Assembly: GCF_003096075.1 (NCBI RefSeq)
Contig: NZ_CP015449.1
Location: forward strand, 62,001-126,000
Source of the DNA: Dietzia lutea
GTDB taxonomy: Bacteria > Actinomycetota > Actinomycetes > Mycobacteriales > Mycobacteriaceae
DNA length: 64,000 nt
Direction of reading: 5' to 3'
Below the pieces are notes generated by a model. It made no database searches, was not told where the DNA came from, and was given only the letters and a program-made list of their open reading frames with translations. Position numbers and translations under genes: made by a program. This document shows positions 1-9,109 of this stretch, in pieces; within the stretch, counting starts at the first letter, position 1; each line of letters starts with the position of its first letter.

Positions 1-2
1 TG

Positions 3-338
3 GTGGAGGGCGACGTGAACTACCCACGTCAGCTCGTGGGCGCCGAGAAGTTCGCCTACGTCCCGATCGCCTACGAACCCTCGGTCGAGCGGGTGCTGGA
101 CGACCCCGCGACCTCGCTACACGAGTGGTTGTCCGATCCCATATACACCGACGGCTACGTGATGATCACCCGCTCCCAGAAGATCGGAGCCGAGATGGAC
201 GGGACACTGCCCCGCGGTGCGCTCACGGAGCTCGAGGGCGAGTTGGTGACGTCGCCACTGTTCACGGTCGCCCACCGATCTCGTGACGCCACCGTCTTCA
301 CGTTGTCCGACTACGGGGAGGAGGTGGGTCGCCGATGA
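3..338 (+). CDS. C-terminal part of a membrane or cell-envelope protein (5' truncated)
   Basis: The reading frame is open to the left edge, so the true start lies outside the window. The visible 111 residues look like the soluble extracytoplasmic tail of a large polytopic protein, with a stretch reading YTDGYVMITRSQ and a mixed beta pattern, but no catalytic motif is visible. It overlaps the next gene by 4 bp (ATGA), which indicates translational coupling with a small membrane protein. A glycosyltransferase-like or polymer-assembly membrane protein is one possibility, based only on general appearance. Confidence 0.5.
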   Translation: MEGDVNYPRQLVGAEKFAYVPIAYEPSVERVLDDPATSLHEWLSDPIYTDGYVMITRSQKIGAEMDGTLPRGALTELEGELVTSPLFTVAHRSRDATVFTLSDYGEEVGRR

Positions 339-688
339 GTACGACGAGAACCCTCGTCGCACTGGCCGGGGCCGCGGTGGCGACGGCACTGGTGGTCCTG
401 CCGATCATCGCCGAACCCGCGCGGCTCATCTACGTGTTGGCGTTCTGTCTCCTGGTCCCGGGAGGTGGCTGGGCCCTCCGGTGGGGCTCCGGCGACGCGG
501 GCGACAGACTCGCGCTGGCGGTGCTCATCAGCCTGAGCGCCACCATCATCGTCGCCACGGCCATGGTGGCGACGGAGACGTGGTCGGTGGCCGGCGGGGT
601 CGGCGTACTCGCGGTGATCGGCGCCCTCGGGTTCATCCCGATCGGCCGCGACCCGCGCCTCCCGCGTCTGCGTGTGAGCGGTCGCTGA
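335..688 (+). CDS. small polytopic membrane protein, function unknown
   Basis: This 117-residue protein has four hydrophobic segments at about residues 5-24, 29-48, 58-80 and 84-104, with an Arg-rich tail that should stay in the cytoplasm. It resembles small DUF1616-like membrane proteins found beside envelope glycosyltransferase genes, but the match is only at the level of topology. Its ATG overlaps the upstream stop codon (ATGA), so it is the last gene of that operon. About 100 bp of non-coding DNA separates it from the tRNA gene. Confidence 0.55.
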   Translation: MSTTRTLVALAGAAVATALVVLPIIAEPARLIYVLAFCLLVPGGGWALRWGSGDAGDRLALAVLISLSATIIVATAMVATETWSVAGGVGVLAVIGALGFIPIGRDPRLPRLRVSGR

Positions 689-787
689 TGACGCCGACCA
701 CCGAGCGGGGACGGCACCGCGAAATAGCCCTGGCCAGCCGATTGGTATGAGCCGTTCCCTCCGTGTTAACGTATTCGAGCGTTACTC

Positions 788-870
788 GGGCGAGTGGCGG
801 AATGGCAGACGCGCTGGCTTCAGGTGCCAGTGTCCTTCGGGACGTGGGGGTTCAAGTCCCCCTTCGCCCA
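788..870 (+). tRNA. tRNA-Leu (anticodon CAG)
   Basis: The acceptor stem GGGCGAG (788-794) pairs with TTCGCCC (863-869), with discriminator A at 870. The anticodon stem CTGGC/GCCAG (814-818/826-830) encloses the loop TTCAGGT with anticodon CAG at 821-823. A long variable arm (GTGTCCTTCGGGACGT) marks a class II tRNA, and the T arm GGGGGTTCAAGTCCCCC is canonical. CCA is not encoded. It reads CUG, a major leucine codon in this GC-rich genome. Confidence 0.97.
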
Positions 871-878
871 CAGCGGAT

Positions 879-916
879 CAACACCCCGGATCACCGACCA
901 GTGATCCGGGGTGTTG
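879..916 (+). terminator. hairpin terminator after tRNA-Leu
   Basis: A perfect 16-bp inverted repeat, caacaccccggatcac (879-894) and its complement (901-916), is separated by a 6-nt loop and starts 9 nt after the tRNA. There is no long T-tract, which is normal for actinobacterial terminators. Confidence 0.85.
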
Positions 917-1296
917 TGCATTCTGGGCCTCGCTCCGCAGGGCCTGATGGTGGGAACCTGGAGCTATGGCATCCGTCACAAGGTCGCCGAAACCGCCTGA
1001 TCGAGATCGTTCAGCGCGCAAGGTGTCCCGTAGGCTCTCCCAGAAGTTCTTCCGGGAGACGTGGCGCCAACCCTGCCCGCCCCGGAGGGCGATGCCTTAT
1101 CGGTGGACGAAGCAGGGGTCACCATCCCACCCCGAGCCGCTTCGTGAGCTCTGTTCTCGGATCGGTGACTGGAGCGCGCACCCCGGTAGAACACGTTCCG
1201 GGGCCTGTGGACAATGAGTAGAACACCGATACACGACATGACAGGGCCGGCGCGGTCGCGCCGGCTCCGTCGCAACGCCCGGAAAAAGGATGCCCG
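917..1296. other. intergenic region upstream of pntA
   Basis: I see no convincing gene in these 380 bases. They hold a direct repeat GTAGAACAC at 1186-1194 and 1218-1226, starts 32 bp apart. The first copy extends to TAGAACACGTTCCG, close to the KstR-type pattern TnnAACnnGTTnnA. A GCCGGCGC/GCGCCGGC hairpin (1246-1265) follows, then a ribosome-binding site GAAAAAGGA just before the pntA ATG. The pntAB promoter is probably here. Confidence 0.5.
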
Positions 1297-2928
1297 ATGG
1301 CCTCGAGCCTTGAAGAGATCCCTGATATGACCCCGGAGACAGACCTCCGGGATACCGCAGACGCCCCGTCGGTGATCGGCGTGGTCGCCGAGTCCAACCC
1401 GGCGGAGAACCGTGTGGCCGCGACGCCTGAGACGGTCGCGAAGTTGATCGGCCTGGGCTACCGGGTCGTGGTCGAGCGGGGCGCCGGCACGCGCGCGGAG
1501 TTCGCCGACGCGGCGTACGCGGAGGCCGGCGGGGAGTTGGTCGACGGCGATTCCGCCTGGTCGGCCGATGTGGTGATGAAGGTCGCCGTCCCGACCGAGT
1601 CCGAGGTGGCCCGGGTCCGGTCCGGGGCCACGCTGGTCAGCCTTCTCGCGCCGGCGCAGAACGAGCACCTGCTCACGGTGCTGGCCGAGCGGGGCGTGAC
1701 CGCTCTGGCGATGGACGCCGTTCCGCGCATCTCCCGCGCACAGTCGATGGACGTGCTGTCGTCCATGGCCAACATCGCCGGCTACCGCGCCGTGATCGAA
1801 GCCGCCCACCATTTCGGCCGCTTTTTCACCGGGCAGGTCACGGCGGCGGGCAAGGTGCCGCCGGCCAAGGTCCTCGTCGCGGGCGCCGGCGTCGCCGGTC
1901 TCGCAGCGATCGGTGCGGCCTCGAGCCTCGGCGCGATCGTCCGCGCGACCGACCCCCGGCCCGAGGTCGCCGACCAAGTGGCATCCATCGGTGGCGAGTA
2001 CCTGCCGGTCGAGGTGCCCGACGAGGAGAAGGAGGTCTCCAGCGACGGCTACGCAAAAGCCACCAGTGAGGCCTACGATCGCGCCGCTGCGGAGTTGTAC
2101 ACCGCGCAGGCCGCCGAGGTCGACATCATCATCACCACGGCGCTGATCCCGGGCCGGAAGGCGCCGCGGCTCATCACCGCCGCAGACATCGCGGCCATGA
2201 AGCGTGGCTCCGTCATCGTCGACATGGCGGCGGCCCAGGGCGGCAACGTCGAGGGCAGCGTCCCCGACGAGGTCGTCGTCACTGACAACGGCGTGACGAT
2301 CATCGGCTACACCGACCTGGCCGGACGTCTGCCCGCCCAGGCGTCGCAGCTGTACGGCACCAACCTGGTCAACCTCACCAAGCTCGTCACCCCGGAGAAG
2401 GACGGTCTGTGGTCGCTGGACATGGACGACGTCGTCCAGCGCGGCGTGACCGTCACCAAGGGCGGCGAGATCATGTGGCCGCCGCCGCCGGTGCAGGTCA
2501 GCGCCGCCCCGGCCGCGCCGGCCGCAGCCGCGCCGGCCGCAGCCGTGCCGGCGGAACCCGCCGAGGAGAAGAAGAAGCTCTCGCCCGTCGCGAAGCTGGG
2601 CATGATCGCCGTGGGCATGGCACTGCTGCTGCTTCTCACGGCAGCCGCGCCGGGTGACATCGCCCGGCACATCACGGTGTTCGTGTTGGCGATCGTCATC
2701 GGCTACTACGTCATCGGCAACGTCCACCACGCACTGCACACACCGCTGATGTCGGTCACCAACGCGATCTCGGGCGTGATCGTGGTCGGCGCACTGCTGC
2801 AGATCGGTATCGACAACACGTTGGGCCTGGTCCTGGCCGTGGTGGCGATCCTGGTCGCGTCCATCAACGTCTTCGGCGGCTTCGCCGTGACCCGTCGCAT
2901 GCTCGCGATGTTCTCGAAGGGAGCCTGA
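1297..2928 (+). CDS. pntA: NAD(P) transhydrogenase alpha subunit, fused PntAA-PntAB type
   Basis: Membrane-bound proton-translocating transhydrogenase alpha subunit, which transfers hydride between NADH and NADP+ at the expense of the proton gradient, giving NADPH. Residues 20-400 form the soluble NAD(H)-binding domain I, with a GAGVAGLAA Rossmann loop near residue 195 and the [10 protein letters not shown] loop near 285. An Ala/Pro-rich linker at about 399-425 joins it to four membrane segments (430-535). Many actinobacteria encode these halves as separate genes; here they are one 543-residue protein, as in E. coli PntA. pntB follows after 4 bp, so the two form an operon. A second in-frame ATG at residue 11 is an alternative start. 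Confidence 0.95.
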   Translation: MASSLEEIPDMTPETDLRDTADAPSVIGVVAESNPAENRVAATPETVAKLIGLGYRVVVERGAGTRAEFADAAYAEAGGELVDGDSAWSADVVMKVAVPTESEVARVRSGATLVSLLAPAQNEHLLTVLAERGVTALAMDAVPRISRAQSMDVLSSMANIAGYRAVIEAAHHFGRFFTGQVTAAGKVPPAKVLVAGAGVAGLAAIGAASSLGAIVRATDPRPEVADQVASIGGEYLPVEVPDEEKEVSSDGYAKATSEAYDRAAAELYTAQAAEVDIIITTALIPGRKAPRLITAADIAAMKRGSVIVDMAAAQGGNVEGSVPDEVVVTDNGVTIIGYTDLAGRLPAQASQLYGTNLVNLTKLVTPEKDGLWSLDMDDVVQRGVTVTKGGEIMWPPPPVQVSAAPAAPAAAAPAAAVPAEPAEEKKKLSPVAKLGMIAVGMALLLLLTAAAPGDIARHITVFVLAIVIGYYVIGNVHHALHTPLMSVTNAISGVIVVGALLQIGIDNTLGLVLAVVAILVASINVFGGFAVTRRMLAMFSKGA

Positions 2929-2932
2929 GAAG

Positions 2933-4354
2933 ATGTCGATCGACTCCGCCGCCAATGCGGCCTACCTGATCGCGGCCCTGCTGTTCATCCTGTCGCTGGC
3001 CGGACTGTCCAAGCACGAGACCGCCCGCCGGGGACTGACCTTCGGTATCTCCGGCATGGCGCTGGCGCTCATCGCCACCATCGCCCTGGTCCTCGACCAC
3101 CAGCCCCCGACCCTGGGCATCGTCCTCATGGTCGGCGCCGTGGCCATCGGTGCCGCCGTCGGACTGTGGCGCTCGCGCAGCGTGCAGATGACCGAGATGC
3201 CCGAGCTCATCGCGCTCTTGCACTCGTTCGTCGGTCTGGCCGCCGTCCTGGTGGGCTGGAACGGCTACCTCGAGCCCGACCTGCACGGTGAGCTCACCGG
3301 CTCGCTGCTCGGCATCCATCACGCCGAGGTGTTCGTCGGCGTCTTCATCGGTGCCGTGACCTTCACCGGCTCGATCGTGGCCTACCTCAAGCTGTCGGCC
3401 ACGATGAAGTCGGCGCCGCTGGTCCTGCCCGGGAAGAACCTCATCAACCTCGGCATCCTCGCGGCGTTCGTCATCCTCACCGTGTGGTTCGTCATCAGCC
3501 CGGCCCTGTGGATGCTCATCGTCGTCACCGCCCTGGCCCTGGCCCTGGGCTGGCACCTCGTCGCCTCCATCGGCGGCGGCGACATGCCCGTCGTAGTGTC
3601 GATGCTCAACTCGTACTCGGGCTGGGCCGCCGCGGCGACCGGCTTCCTGCTGGGCAACGACCTGCTCATCGTCACCGGTGCGCTCGTCGGCTCCTCGGGC
3701 GCCTACCTGTCGTACATCATGTGCAAGGCCATGAACCGCTCGTTCATCTCCGTCATCATGGGCGGCTTCGGCATCGAGGCCGCCTCCGGTGAGGGCAAGG
3801 ACCACGGGGAGCACACGGAGATCGATGTCTCCGGTGCAGCGGAGATGCTCGCGGGCGCCTCGTCGGTCATCATCGCCCCCGGTTACGGCATGGCCGTCGC
3901 GCAGGCGCAGTACCCGGTCGCCGACCTGACCCGCACGCTGCGCGAGCGTGGCGTGGACGTGCGGTTCGCCGTGCACCCCGTCGCCGGCCGCCTGCCCGGG
4001 CACATGAACGTGCTGCTGGCCGAGGCCAAGGTCCCGTACGACATCGTCCTCGAGCTCGACGAGATCAACGACGACTTCGCCGACACCGACGTCGTCCTGG
4101 TCATCGGCGCCAACGACACCGTCAACCCGGACGCCGCCGAGGATCCGGGTAGCCCGATCGCCGGGATGCCCGTGCTCCACGTGTGGGAGGCCGAGAACGT
4201 CATCGTGTTCAAGCGTTCCATGGCCGCCGGATACGCCGGCGTGCAGAACCCGCTGTTCTTCCGCGAGAACACCCAGATGCTGTTCGGCGACGCCAAGGAC
4301 CGCGTCGGCGACATCCTGGGCGCGGTCAAGGACCAGCAGGGCGCAGGCGTCTGA
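2933..4354 (+). CDS. pntB: NAD(P) transhydrogenase beta subunit
   Basis: Partner of PntA in the proton-pumping transhydrogenase. The 473 residues contain about nine membrane helices (domain II, residues 5-275), then a charged hinge and the NADP(H)-binding domain III. Domain III shows the fingerprint [11 protein letters not shown] near residue 315, [10 protein letters not shown] near 391 and the C-terminal stretch with [13 protein letters not shown]. Length matches the family (about 460). It starts 4 bp after pntA with AAGGGAGCC upstream. A strong hairpin follows, so pntAB is a self-contained two-gene operon. Confidence 0.96.
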   Translation: MSIDSAANAAYLIAALLFILSLAGLSKHETARRGLTFGISGMALALIATIALVLDHQPPTLGIVLMVGAVAIGAAVGLWRSRSVQMTEMPELIALLHSFVGLAAVLVGWNGYLEPDLHGELTGSLLGIHHAEVFVGVFIGAVTFTGSIVAYLKLSATMKSAPLVLPGKNLINLGILAAFVILTVWFVISPALWMLIVVTALALALGWHLVASIGGGDMPVVVSMLNSYSGWAAAATGFLLGNDLLIVTGALVGSSGAYLSYIMCKAMNRSFISVIMGGFGIEAASGEGKDHGEHTEIDVSGAAEMLAGASSVIIAPGYGMAVAQAQYPVADLTRTLRERGVDVRFAVHPVAGRLPGHMNVLLAEAKVPYDIVLELDEINDDFADTDVVLVIGANDTVNPDAAEDPGSPIAGMPVLHVWEAENVIVFKRSMAAGYAGVQNPLFFRENTQMLFGDAKDRVGDILGAVKDQQGAGV

Positions 4355-4377
4355 GTCCGCGCCTCGCAGGTCCCGCT

Positions 4378-4418
4378 CGGGCCCGGAACCGGTGGAATTC
4401 CCGCCGGCTCCGGGCCCG
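4378..4418 (+). terminator. hairpin terminator after pntB
   Basis: Inverted repeat cgggcccgga (4378-4387) with tccgggcccg (4409-4418), followed by a second small GC hairpin (gcccgttcgggc). It sits between the pntB stop and the aldehyde dehydrogenase start. Confidence 0.7.
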
Positions 4419-4447
4419 CGCCCGTTCGGGCGGGTAGAAGTGGGAGC

Positions 4448-5905
4448 ATGAGCGCCGCACCACACACCGCCTATCCGGACACCCGACTGTTCATCGACCA
4501 CCAGTGGACCGACGCCGCCGACGGTCGCACCATCGACGTGCTCAACCCGGCCGACGGTCAGGTGATCGGTACGGTCGCCCACGCCTCCGTCGCCGATCTG
4601 GACCGGGCCCTCGCGGCCGCCGAGCGTGGCTTCGAGGTGTGGCGTGACACGACCCCCGCGAAGCGGAGCACGGTCATGCGCGCCGCCGCGCAGCTGCTGC
4701 GCGACCGGGTCGAGACGATCGCCCACAACCTGACCCTCGAGCAGGGCAAGCCGCTCCGCGAGGCCAGGGGCGAGATCCTCGCGGCCGCCGACATCATCGA
4801 CTGGTTCGCCGAGGAGGGGTTCCGCGTCTACGGGCGTCTCGTGCCCCACCGCACGGACCTCATGATCCGTCAGATGGTCGTCAAGGACCCCGTCGGTCCG
4901 GTCGCGGCGTTCACCCCGTGGAACTTCCCGGTCAACCAGGTGGTCCGCAAGATCGCGGCCGGCCTGGCGGCCGGGTGCTCGCTGATCGTCAAGGCCCCCG
5001 AGGAGACGCCCGCCAGCCCGGCGGAGCTCATCCGCGCGTTCGCCGACGCGGGCCTGCCGGCCGGGGTGCTGGGTCTGGTCTACGGCGACCCCGCCGAGAT
5101 CTCCGGCTACCTCATCCCGCACCCGGTGATCCGCAAGGTCACCTTCACCGGATCCACCGCGGTCGGCAAGCAGTTGGCGGACCTGGCCGGGCAGCACATG
5201 AAGCGCAGTTCCATGGAACTCGGCGGCCACGCCCCGGTGATCGTGTGTGACGACGCCGACCTCGAGCTCGTGCTCAAGACGATGGGGCCGATGGCGTTCC
5301 GCAACGCCGGCCAGGTGTGCATCTCTCCGACCCGGTTCCTCGTGCAGAACGGCGTCCGCGACGAGTTCGCCCGCGCGCTGGTCGGCCACGCCGAAGCGAT
5401 CCGGGTGGGCAGTGGGCTGGAGGACGACACGACCATGGGTCCGCTGGCCAACGACCGCCGGCTCGCGGCGATGGGTGAGTTCCACGCCGACGCCGTGGAC
5501 CGTGGCGCGCAGGTGCTCACCGGCGGCCGCCGGATAGGCGAGGCGGGCAACTACTGGGCGCCGACCGTGTTCAACGAGGTGCCGACCGAGGCCCGCCTCT
5601 TCAACGACGAGCCGTTCGGCCCCGTTGCGGGGATCCGGGGGTTCGACCGGCTCGACGAGGCCATCGCCGAGGCGAACCGCCTGCCGTACGGCCTGGCCGG
5701 TTATGCGTTCACCGGCTCGCTGGCGAACGCGGACCTGCTGACCCGGAGGGTCGAGGTGGGGATGCTGTGGGTCAACATGCCGTCCATGCCGTCCGCCGAG
5801 CTCCCGTTCGGCGGGATCAAGGACTCGGGCTACGGCTCGGAGGGCGGGCCCGAGGCCATGGAGTGCTACCTCAACACCCGCGCGGTCGCGATCCGCAACG
5901 TCTAG
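4448..5905 (+). CDS. NAD(P)+-dependent aldehyde dehydrogenase, succinate-semialdehyde dehydrogenase-like
   Basis: An ALDH-superfamily enzyme oxidising an aldehyde to its acid. Visible signatures are the [10 protein letters not shown] cofactor segment, the [10 protein letters not shown] loop, the general base Glu257 in MELGGHAP and the catalytic Cys291 in [12 protein letters not shown]. The 485-residue length is typical of the GabD/succinate-semialdehyde subgroup, and the C-terminal [13 protein letters not shown] motif also suits it. The substrate cannot be fixed from sequence. It stands alone between two hairpins, with no 4-aminobutyrate transaminase nearby. Confidence 0.85.
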   Translation: MSAAPHTAYPDTRLFIDHQWTDAADGRTIDVLNPADGQVIGTVAHASVADLDRALAAAERGFEVWRDTTPAKRSTVMRAAAQLLRDRVETIAHNLTLEQGKPLREARGEILAAADIIDWFAEEGFRVYGRLVPHRTDLMIRQMVVKDPVGPVAAFTPWNFPVNQVVRKIAAGLAAGCSLIVKAPEETPASPAELIRAFADAGLPAGVLGLVYGDPAEISGYLIPHPVIRKVTFTGSTAVGKQLADLAGQHMKRSSMELGGHAPVIVCDDADLELVLKTMGPMAFRNAGQVCISPTRFLVQNGVRDEFARALVGHAEAIRVGSGLEDDTTMGPLANDRRLAAMGEFHADAVDRGAQVLTGGRRIGEAGNYWAPTVFNEVPTEARLFNDEPFGPVAGIRGFDRLDEAIAEANRLPYGLAGYAFTGSLANADLLTRRVEVGMLWVNMPSMPSAELPFGGIKDSGYGSEGGPEAMECYLNTRAVAIRNV

Positions 5906-5914
5906 AGACGTGAC

Positions 5915-5955
5915 CGGGGCCCCGCCGCCCGGCTGAGCCAGGCGACGCGGCCCCG
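5915..5955. terminator. probable bidirectional terminator between convergent genes
   Basis: The arms cggggcc (5915-5921) and ggccccg (5949-5955) flank a GC-rich loop in the short gap between the aldehyde dehydrogenase (+) and amt (-) stop codons. Confidence 0.45.
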
Positions 5956-5982
5956 TGACGGGTCGACCGCGGACAGCGCGGG

Positions 5983-7374
5983 TCAGGTTCCTGCCGATGC
6001 CGCGGGGGAGGCGGTCGACGCCGGGGCCGCGGTGGCGGGTGAGAGGGACACAGGGGCCGCCCCGTCCGTCGCCTCGCCCGCGGTCGCGTACGACTCTTCG
6101 AGCCGGGTGCCCAGCCCGTCCTGGAAGTAGGCCATCTCACGGTGGTAGGCCTTGTCCAGACCCTCCAACTCGTCCTCCTCCGTGACACGCAGGCCCATCG
6201 CCTTGTCCAGGACCACCGCGATCAGGAGGGTCACCACGAACGAGTAGGCGACCACGGCGAGGGTGGCCAGGGCCTGCGCCCCGAGCTGGCCGAACCCGCC
6301 GCCGTACAGCAGCCCGGCCTCACCGACGGGCGAGGCCGGATCGGCGAGCACGCCGATCAGCAGCGTGCCGATGACGCCGGCGACCAGGTGCAGTCCGGCC
6401 ACGTCGAGCGAGTCGTCGAACCCGAGACGGAACTTCAGCCCGACCGCGTAGTGGCAGATCACGCCGCAGATGAGGCCGATCGCGATGGCGCCGAGCGGAC
6501 TCACCGACGACGCGGCCGGCGTGATGCCCACCAGGCCGGCGACCAGGCCCGAGGCGACACCCAGCGTCGTGGGGTGCTTGGCCCGGATCTGCTCGGTGAT
6601 CATCCAGGCCAGAGCACCGCACAGCGCGGCGACCACGGTGTTGAGGGCGGCGACACCGGCCGCGTTGCCGGCCGCGACCGCCGAACCGGCGTTGAAGCCG
6701 ATCCACCCGGCGAAGAGCAGGCCCGCACCCAGGAACGTCAGGGGCACGCTGTGGGGGCGACTCACCGTGGGGAAGCCCGCCCGCCGACCGAGCACCAGCA
6801 CCAGAGCCAGTGTCGCGACACCGGCGTTGATGTGGATCGCCGTACCGCCGGCCAGGTCGATGGCGCCGAGTCCGTTGGCGATCCAGCCACCCAGGACCGA
6901 GCCGTCCTCCGAGTCGAACGCGAACACCCAGTGGGCGACGGGGAAGAACACGAGCAGTGGCCACACCACCGCGAAGACCAGCCAACTGGAGAACTTCATC
7001 CGGTCGGCGACGCCGCCCGCGACCAGCGCGACGGTGATGCCGGCGAACAGCATCAGGAACCCCGCGAACAGCGCGGGCGGGAGACCGGGCGTCTCCGGCT
7101 CGGCCATGATGCCCCGGAGCCCCAGGTACTCGAGCGGGTCGCCGAGCAGACCGAGCCCGCCGATCGAATCGCCGAACGTGAGCGAGTAACCCACCACGAC
7201 CCACAGGACGGCCATGACGGCGACCGCGCCGATCGTCATCATCATCATGTTGAGGGTGCTGCGGATGCTGACCATGCCGCCGTAGAACAGGGCGAGACCG
7301 GGCACCATCAGTGCCACGGCGACCATGGCCGCGAGCACCCAGGCGGTGTCCGCCGCCGCGATGGCTACGTCCAT
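5983..7374 (-). CDS. amtB: ammonium transporter (Amt/MEP/Rh family)
   Basis: A 463-residue polytopic membrane channel for ammonium uptake. It starts at MDVAIAAADTAWVL with AGAGAG upstream; the frame is open further upstream, but that part lacks membrane character. The first helix carries the family motif PGLALFYGG. The twin pore histidines are visible in GGTAIHINAGVATL and GLHLVAGVIGTL. A cytoplasmic, Ala/Ser-rich C-terminal tail of about 60 residues is longer than usual. No glnK (PII) gene follows. The gene is divergent from glnT, and the shared intergenic region carries GlnR-type boxes, so induction under nitrogen limitation is likely. Confidence 0.93.
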   Translation of the reverse strand: MDVAIAAADTAWVLAAMVAVALMVPGLALFYGGMVSIRSTLNMMMMTIGAVAVMAVLWVVVGYSLTFGDSIGGLGLLGDPLEYLGLRGIMAEPETPGLPPALFAGFLMLFAGITVALVAGGVADRMKFSSWLVFAVVWPLLVFFPVAHWVFAFDSEDGSVLGGWIANGLGAIDLAGGTAIHINAGVATLALVLVLGRRAGFPTVSRPHSVPLTFLGAGLLFAGWIGFNAGSAVAAGNAAGVAALNTVVAALCGALAWMITEQIRAKHPTTLGVASGLVAGLVGITPAASSVSPLGAIAIGLICGVICHYAVGLKFRLGFDDSLDVAGLHLVAGVIGTLLIGVLADPASPVGEAGLLYGGGFGQLGAQALATLAVVAYSFVVTLLIAVVLDKAMGLRVTEEDELEGLDKAYHREMAYFQDGLGTRLEESYATAGEATDGAAPVSLSPATAAPASTASPAASAGT

Positions 7375-7477
7375 CTGTCTCTCTTTTCTCTGCGGGCCAC
7401 CCTTTGGAGACGGCCGTCGGGATAAACGAACGTTTCCCAGTGTGATCCCACGCCCCTCACCGTCGGGTGTCGCGCCG

Positions 7478-7493
7478 GTTGCCATCCGGTTAC
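7478..7493 (-). promoter_or_regulatory. candidate GlnR box upstream of amtB
   Basis: On the minus strand the site reads GTAAC-CGGATG-GCAAC. It matches the actinobacterial GlnR half-site arrangement gTnAC-n6-GaAAC with one mismatch, and lies 104 bp upstream of the amtB ATG. GlnR activates ammonium-scavenging genes under nitrogen limitation in related genera. This is a motif match only. Confidence 0.5.
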
Positions 7494-7558
7494 CGAATCC
7501 GCGCCTCTGACCAGCAGTGCCAGGTTCGGCGGACCGTCGCGAGCGGGGCCGACGAGAC

Positions 7559-7574
7559 GTAACACGGCCGAAAC
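7559..7574 (+). promoter_or_regulatory. candidate GlnR box upstream of glnT
   Basis: The site reads GTAAC-ACGGCC-GAAAC, an exact match to the GlnR consensus gTnAC-n6-GaAAC, 60 bp upstream of the glnT start. A further GTTAC (7599-7603) and GAAAC (7616-7620) lie downstream but with non-standard spacing. Position and context (divergent from amtB) support nitrogen control. Confidence 0.65.
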
Positions 7575-7633
7575 CACAGCGTTGTTTCTGCACAGTAGGT
7601 TACGGACACCGTTGAGAAACACCGGGAGGATCC

Positions 7634-9046
7634 ATGACCGTGACCGCAGACCCCGCCGTCGGGGCCGCTGACCGTCCGAGCGGCTCCGCCCCGCGCCCGG
7701 CGGCGCCCGTGATGAGCCCTGCCGCCGCCCCGGCCGCCGGTCCACTCGCACGACTGGTGGCCGAGACGGGCACCCGTTTCGTGCTGGCCGTGTTCACCAA
7801 CCTCCGCGGCAAACCCTGCGCCAAGCTCGTCCCCGCCGCAGCCGTCGACCAACTCGAGGCCGGAGAGCTCGGCTTCGCCGGTTTCGCCGCCGATGCGATG
7901 GGCCAACAGCCCGGAGACCCCGACCTCGTCGTCGTCCCCGACCCCCGGTCCTTCACCTCCCTCGACTTCATCAAACCCGGCCTGGCGCTCGTCCACTGCG
8001 ACCCCTGGGTGAACGGGGAGCCGTGGCGCTTCGCGCCACGCGTGATCCTCAGCCGGACGCTCGCCGACGCCGCCACCGACGGCCTCGAGCTCAAGGTGGG
8101 CGCGGAGGTCGAGTACTTCCTGGTCCGCCGGAACCCCGACGGCGCGCTGTGTACCGCGGATCCCCGGGACGACGAGTCCCATCCCTGCTATGACGCGCGC
8201 GGCGTGACCCGCATGTACGACCACCTCGCCAGCGTCTCCGACGCCATGAACACGCTCGGATGGGCCAACTACGCCAACGACCACGAGGACGGAAACGGGC
8301 AGTTCGAGCAGAACTTCGCCTACGACGAGGCCATGGTCACCGCCGACCGGGTCATGACCCTGCGCTACATCATCTCGATGGTCGCCGAGCAGCGGGAGAT
8401 GATCGCCACCTTCATGCCCAAACCCTTCTCCGACCGCACCGGCTCCGGGATGCACCTGCACATGTCGTTATGGCACGACGGCGACCCGGTCTTCCCCGCA
8501 CAGGGCCGGGACCGGTACGGACTCGGGCTCTCCGCCACGGCGTACTCGTTCATCGCCGGCGTCCTCGACCATGCCGCCGGTATGCACGCGGTCCTGTGCC
8601 CGACGATCAACTCCTACAAGCGTATCGGCGCGAGCACGACGACATCCAGCGCCACGTGGTCGCCGCGGGACGTGACCTACGGCGGCAACGACCGCACCCA
8701 CTACCTGCGGGTACCCGACGGCAACCGGGTGGAACTGCGCGGCGGCGACGGCTCGGCCAACCCGTACCTCGCCATCGCGGTGCAGCTGGCCGCCGGACTG
8801 GACGGCGTGAGGAGGGACCTCGATCCCGGGCCGCCGGCCACGCTCGCCGACGCCGCCCGCACCCTGCCGCCGACCCTCCTGCACGCCGTCGATGAGCTCA
8901 GCCGAGACCGGGTGGTCCGCGCCGCACTCGACATCGGCGGCGACGGAGTGGCCGCGTACTACGCCGACCTCAAACGCGAGGAGTTCACCGCGTGGCACAA
9001 CACCGTCACCCAGTGGGAGATCGACGAGTACCTCACCGCCCTGTGA
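7634..9046 (+). CDS. glnT: type III glutamine-synthetase-like ligase (GlnT / gamma-glutamylmethylamide synthetase family)
   Basis: An ATP-dependent ligase joining glutamate to ammonia or a small amine. The 470 residues show the glutamine-synthetase fold: an N-terminal beta-grasp after an Ala/Pro-rich leader (1-35), GAEVEYFLV near residue 157 with metal-binding glutamates, and GSGMHLHMSLW near 273 with the catalytic histidines. An ERRGGDGS-like element is seen as ELRGGDGSANPYLA. The glnT-glxBCD order is the arrangement in which this family is called GlnT, or GmaS in methylamine users; sequence alone does not separate these. The start has GGGAGGATCC upstream and a GlnR-type box 60 bp away. Confidence 0.85.
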   Translation: MTVTADPAVGAADRPSGSAPRPAAPVMSPAAAPAAGPLARLVAETGTRFVLAVFTNLRGKPCAKLVPAAAVDQLEAGELGFAGFAADAMGQQPGDPDLVVVPDPRSFTSLDFIKPGLALVHCDPWVNGEPWRFAPRVILSRTLADAATDGLELKVGAEVEYFLVRRNPDGALCTADPRDDESHPCYDARGVTRMYDHLASVSDAMNTLGWANYANDHEDGNGQFEQNFAYDEAMVTADRVMTLRYIISMVAEQREMIATFMPKPFSDRTGSGMHLHMSLWHDGDPVFPAQGRDRYGLGLSATAYSFIAGVLDHAAGMHAVLCPTINSYKRIGASTTTSSATWSPRDVTYGGNDRTHYLRVPDGNRVELRGGDGSANPYLAIAVQLAAGLDGVRRDLDPGPPATLADAARTLPPTLLHAVDELSRDRVVRAALDIGGDGVAAYYADLKREEFTAWHNTVTQWEIDEYLTAL

Positions 9047-9109
9047 CAGCCGGCGGGTCACACCGCTCTACAGCGAGCCACGCCCCTCTACATCCGAAGG
9101 AGAACACCC

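Noticed and set aside
976-2955. 659-codon minus-strand open frame
   Set aside because: It is antisense to pntA, rich in Arg/His/Asp and has no family resemblance; it is a GC-rich shadow.
2864-5485. 873-codon minus-strand open frame
   Set aside because: It covers pntB and the aldehyde dehydrogenase on the other strand; its composition is that of a shadow frame and both real genes are unmistakable.
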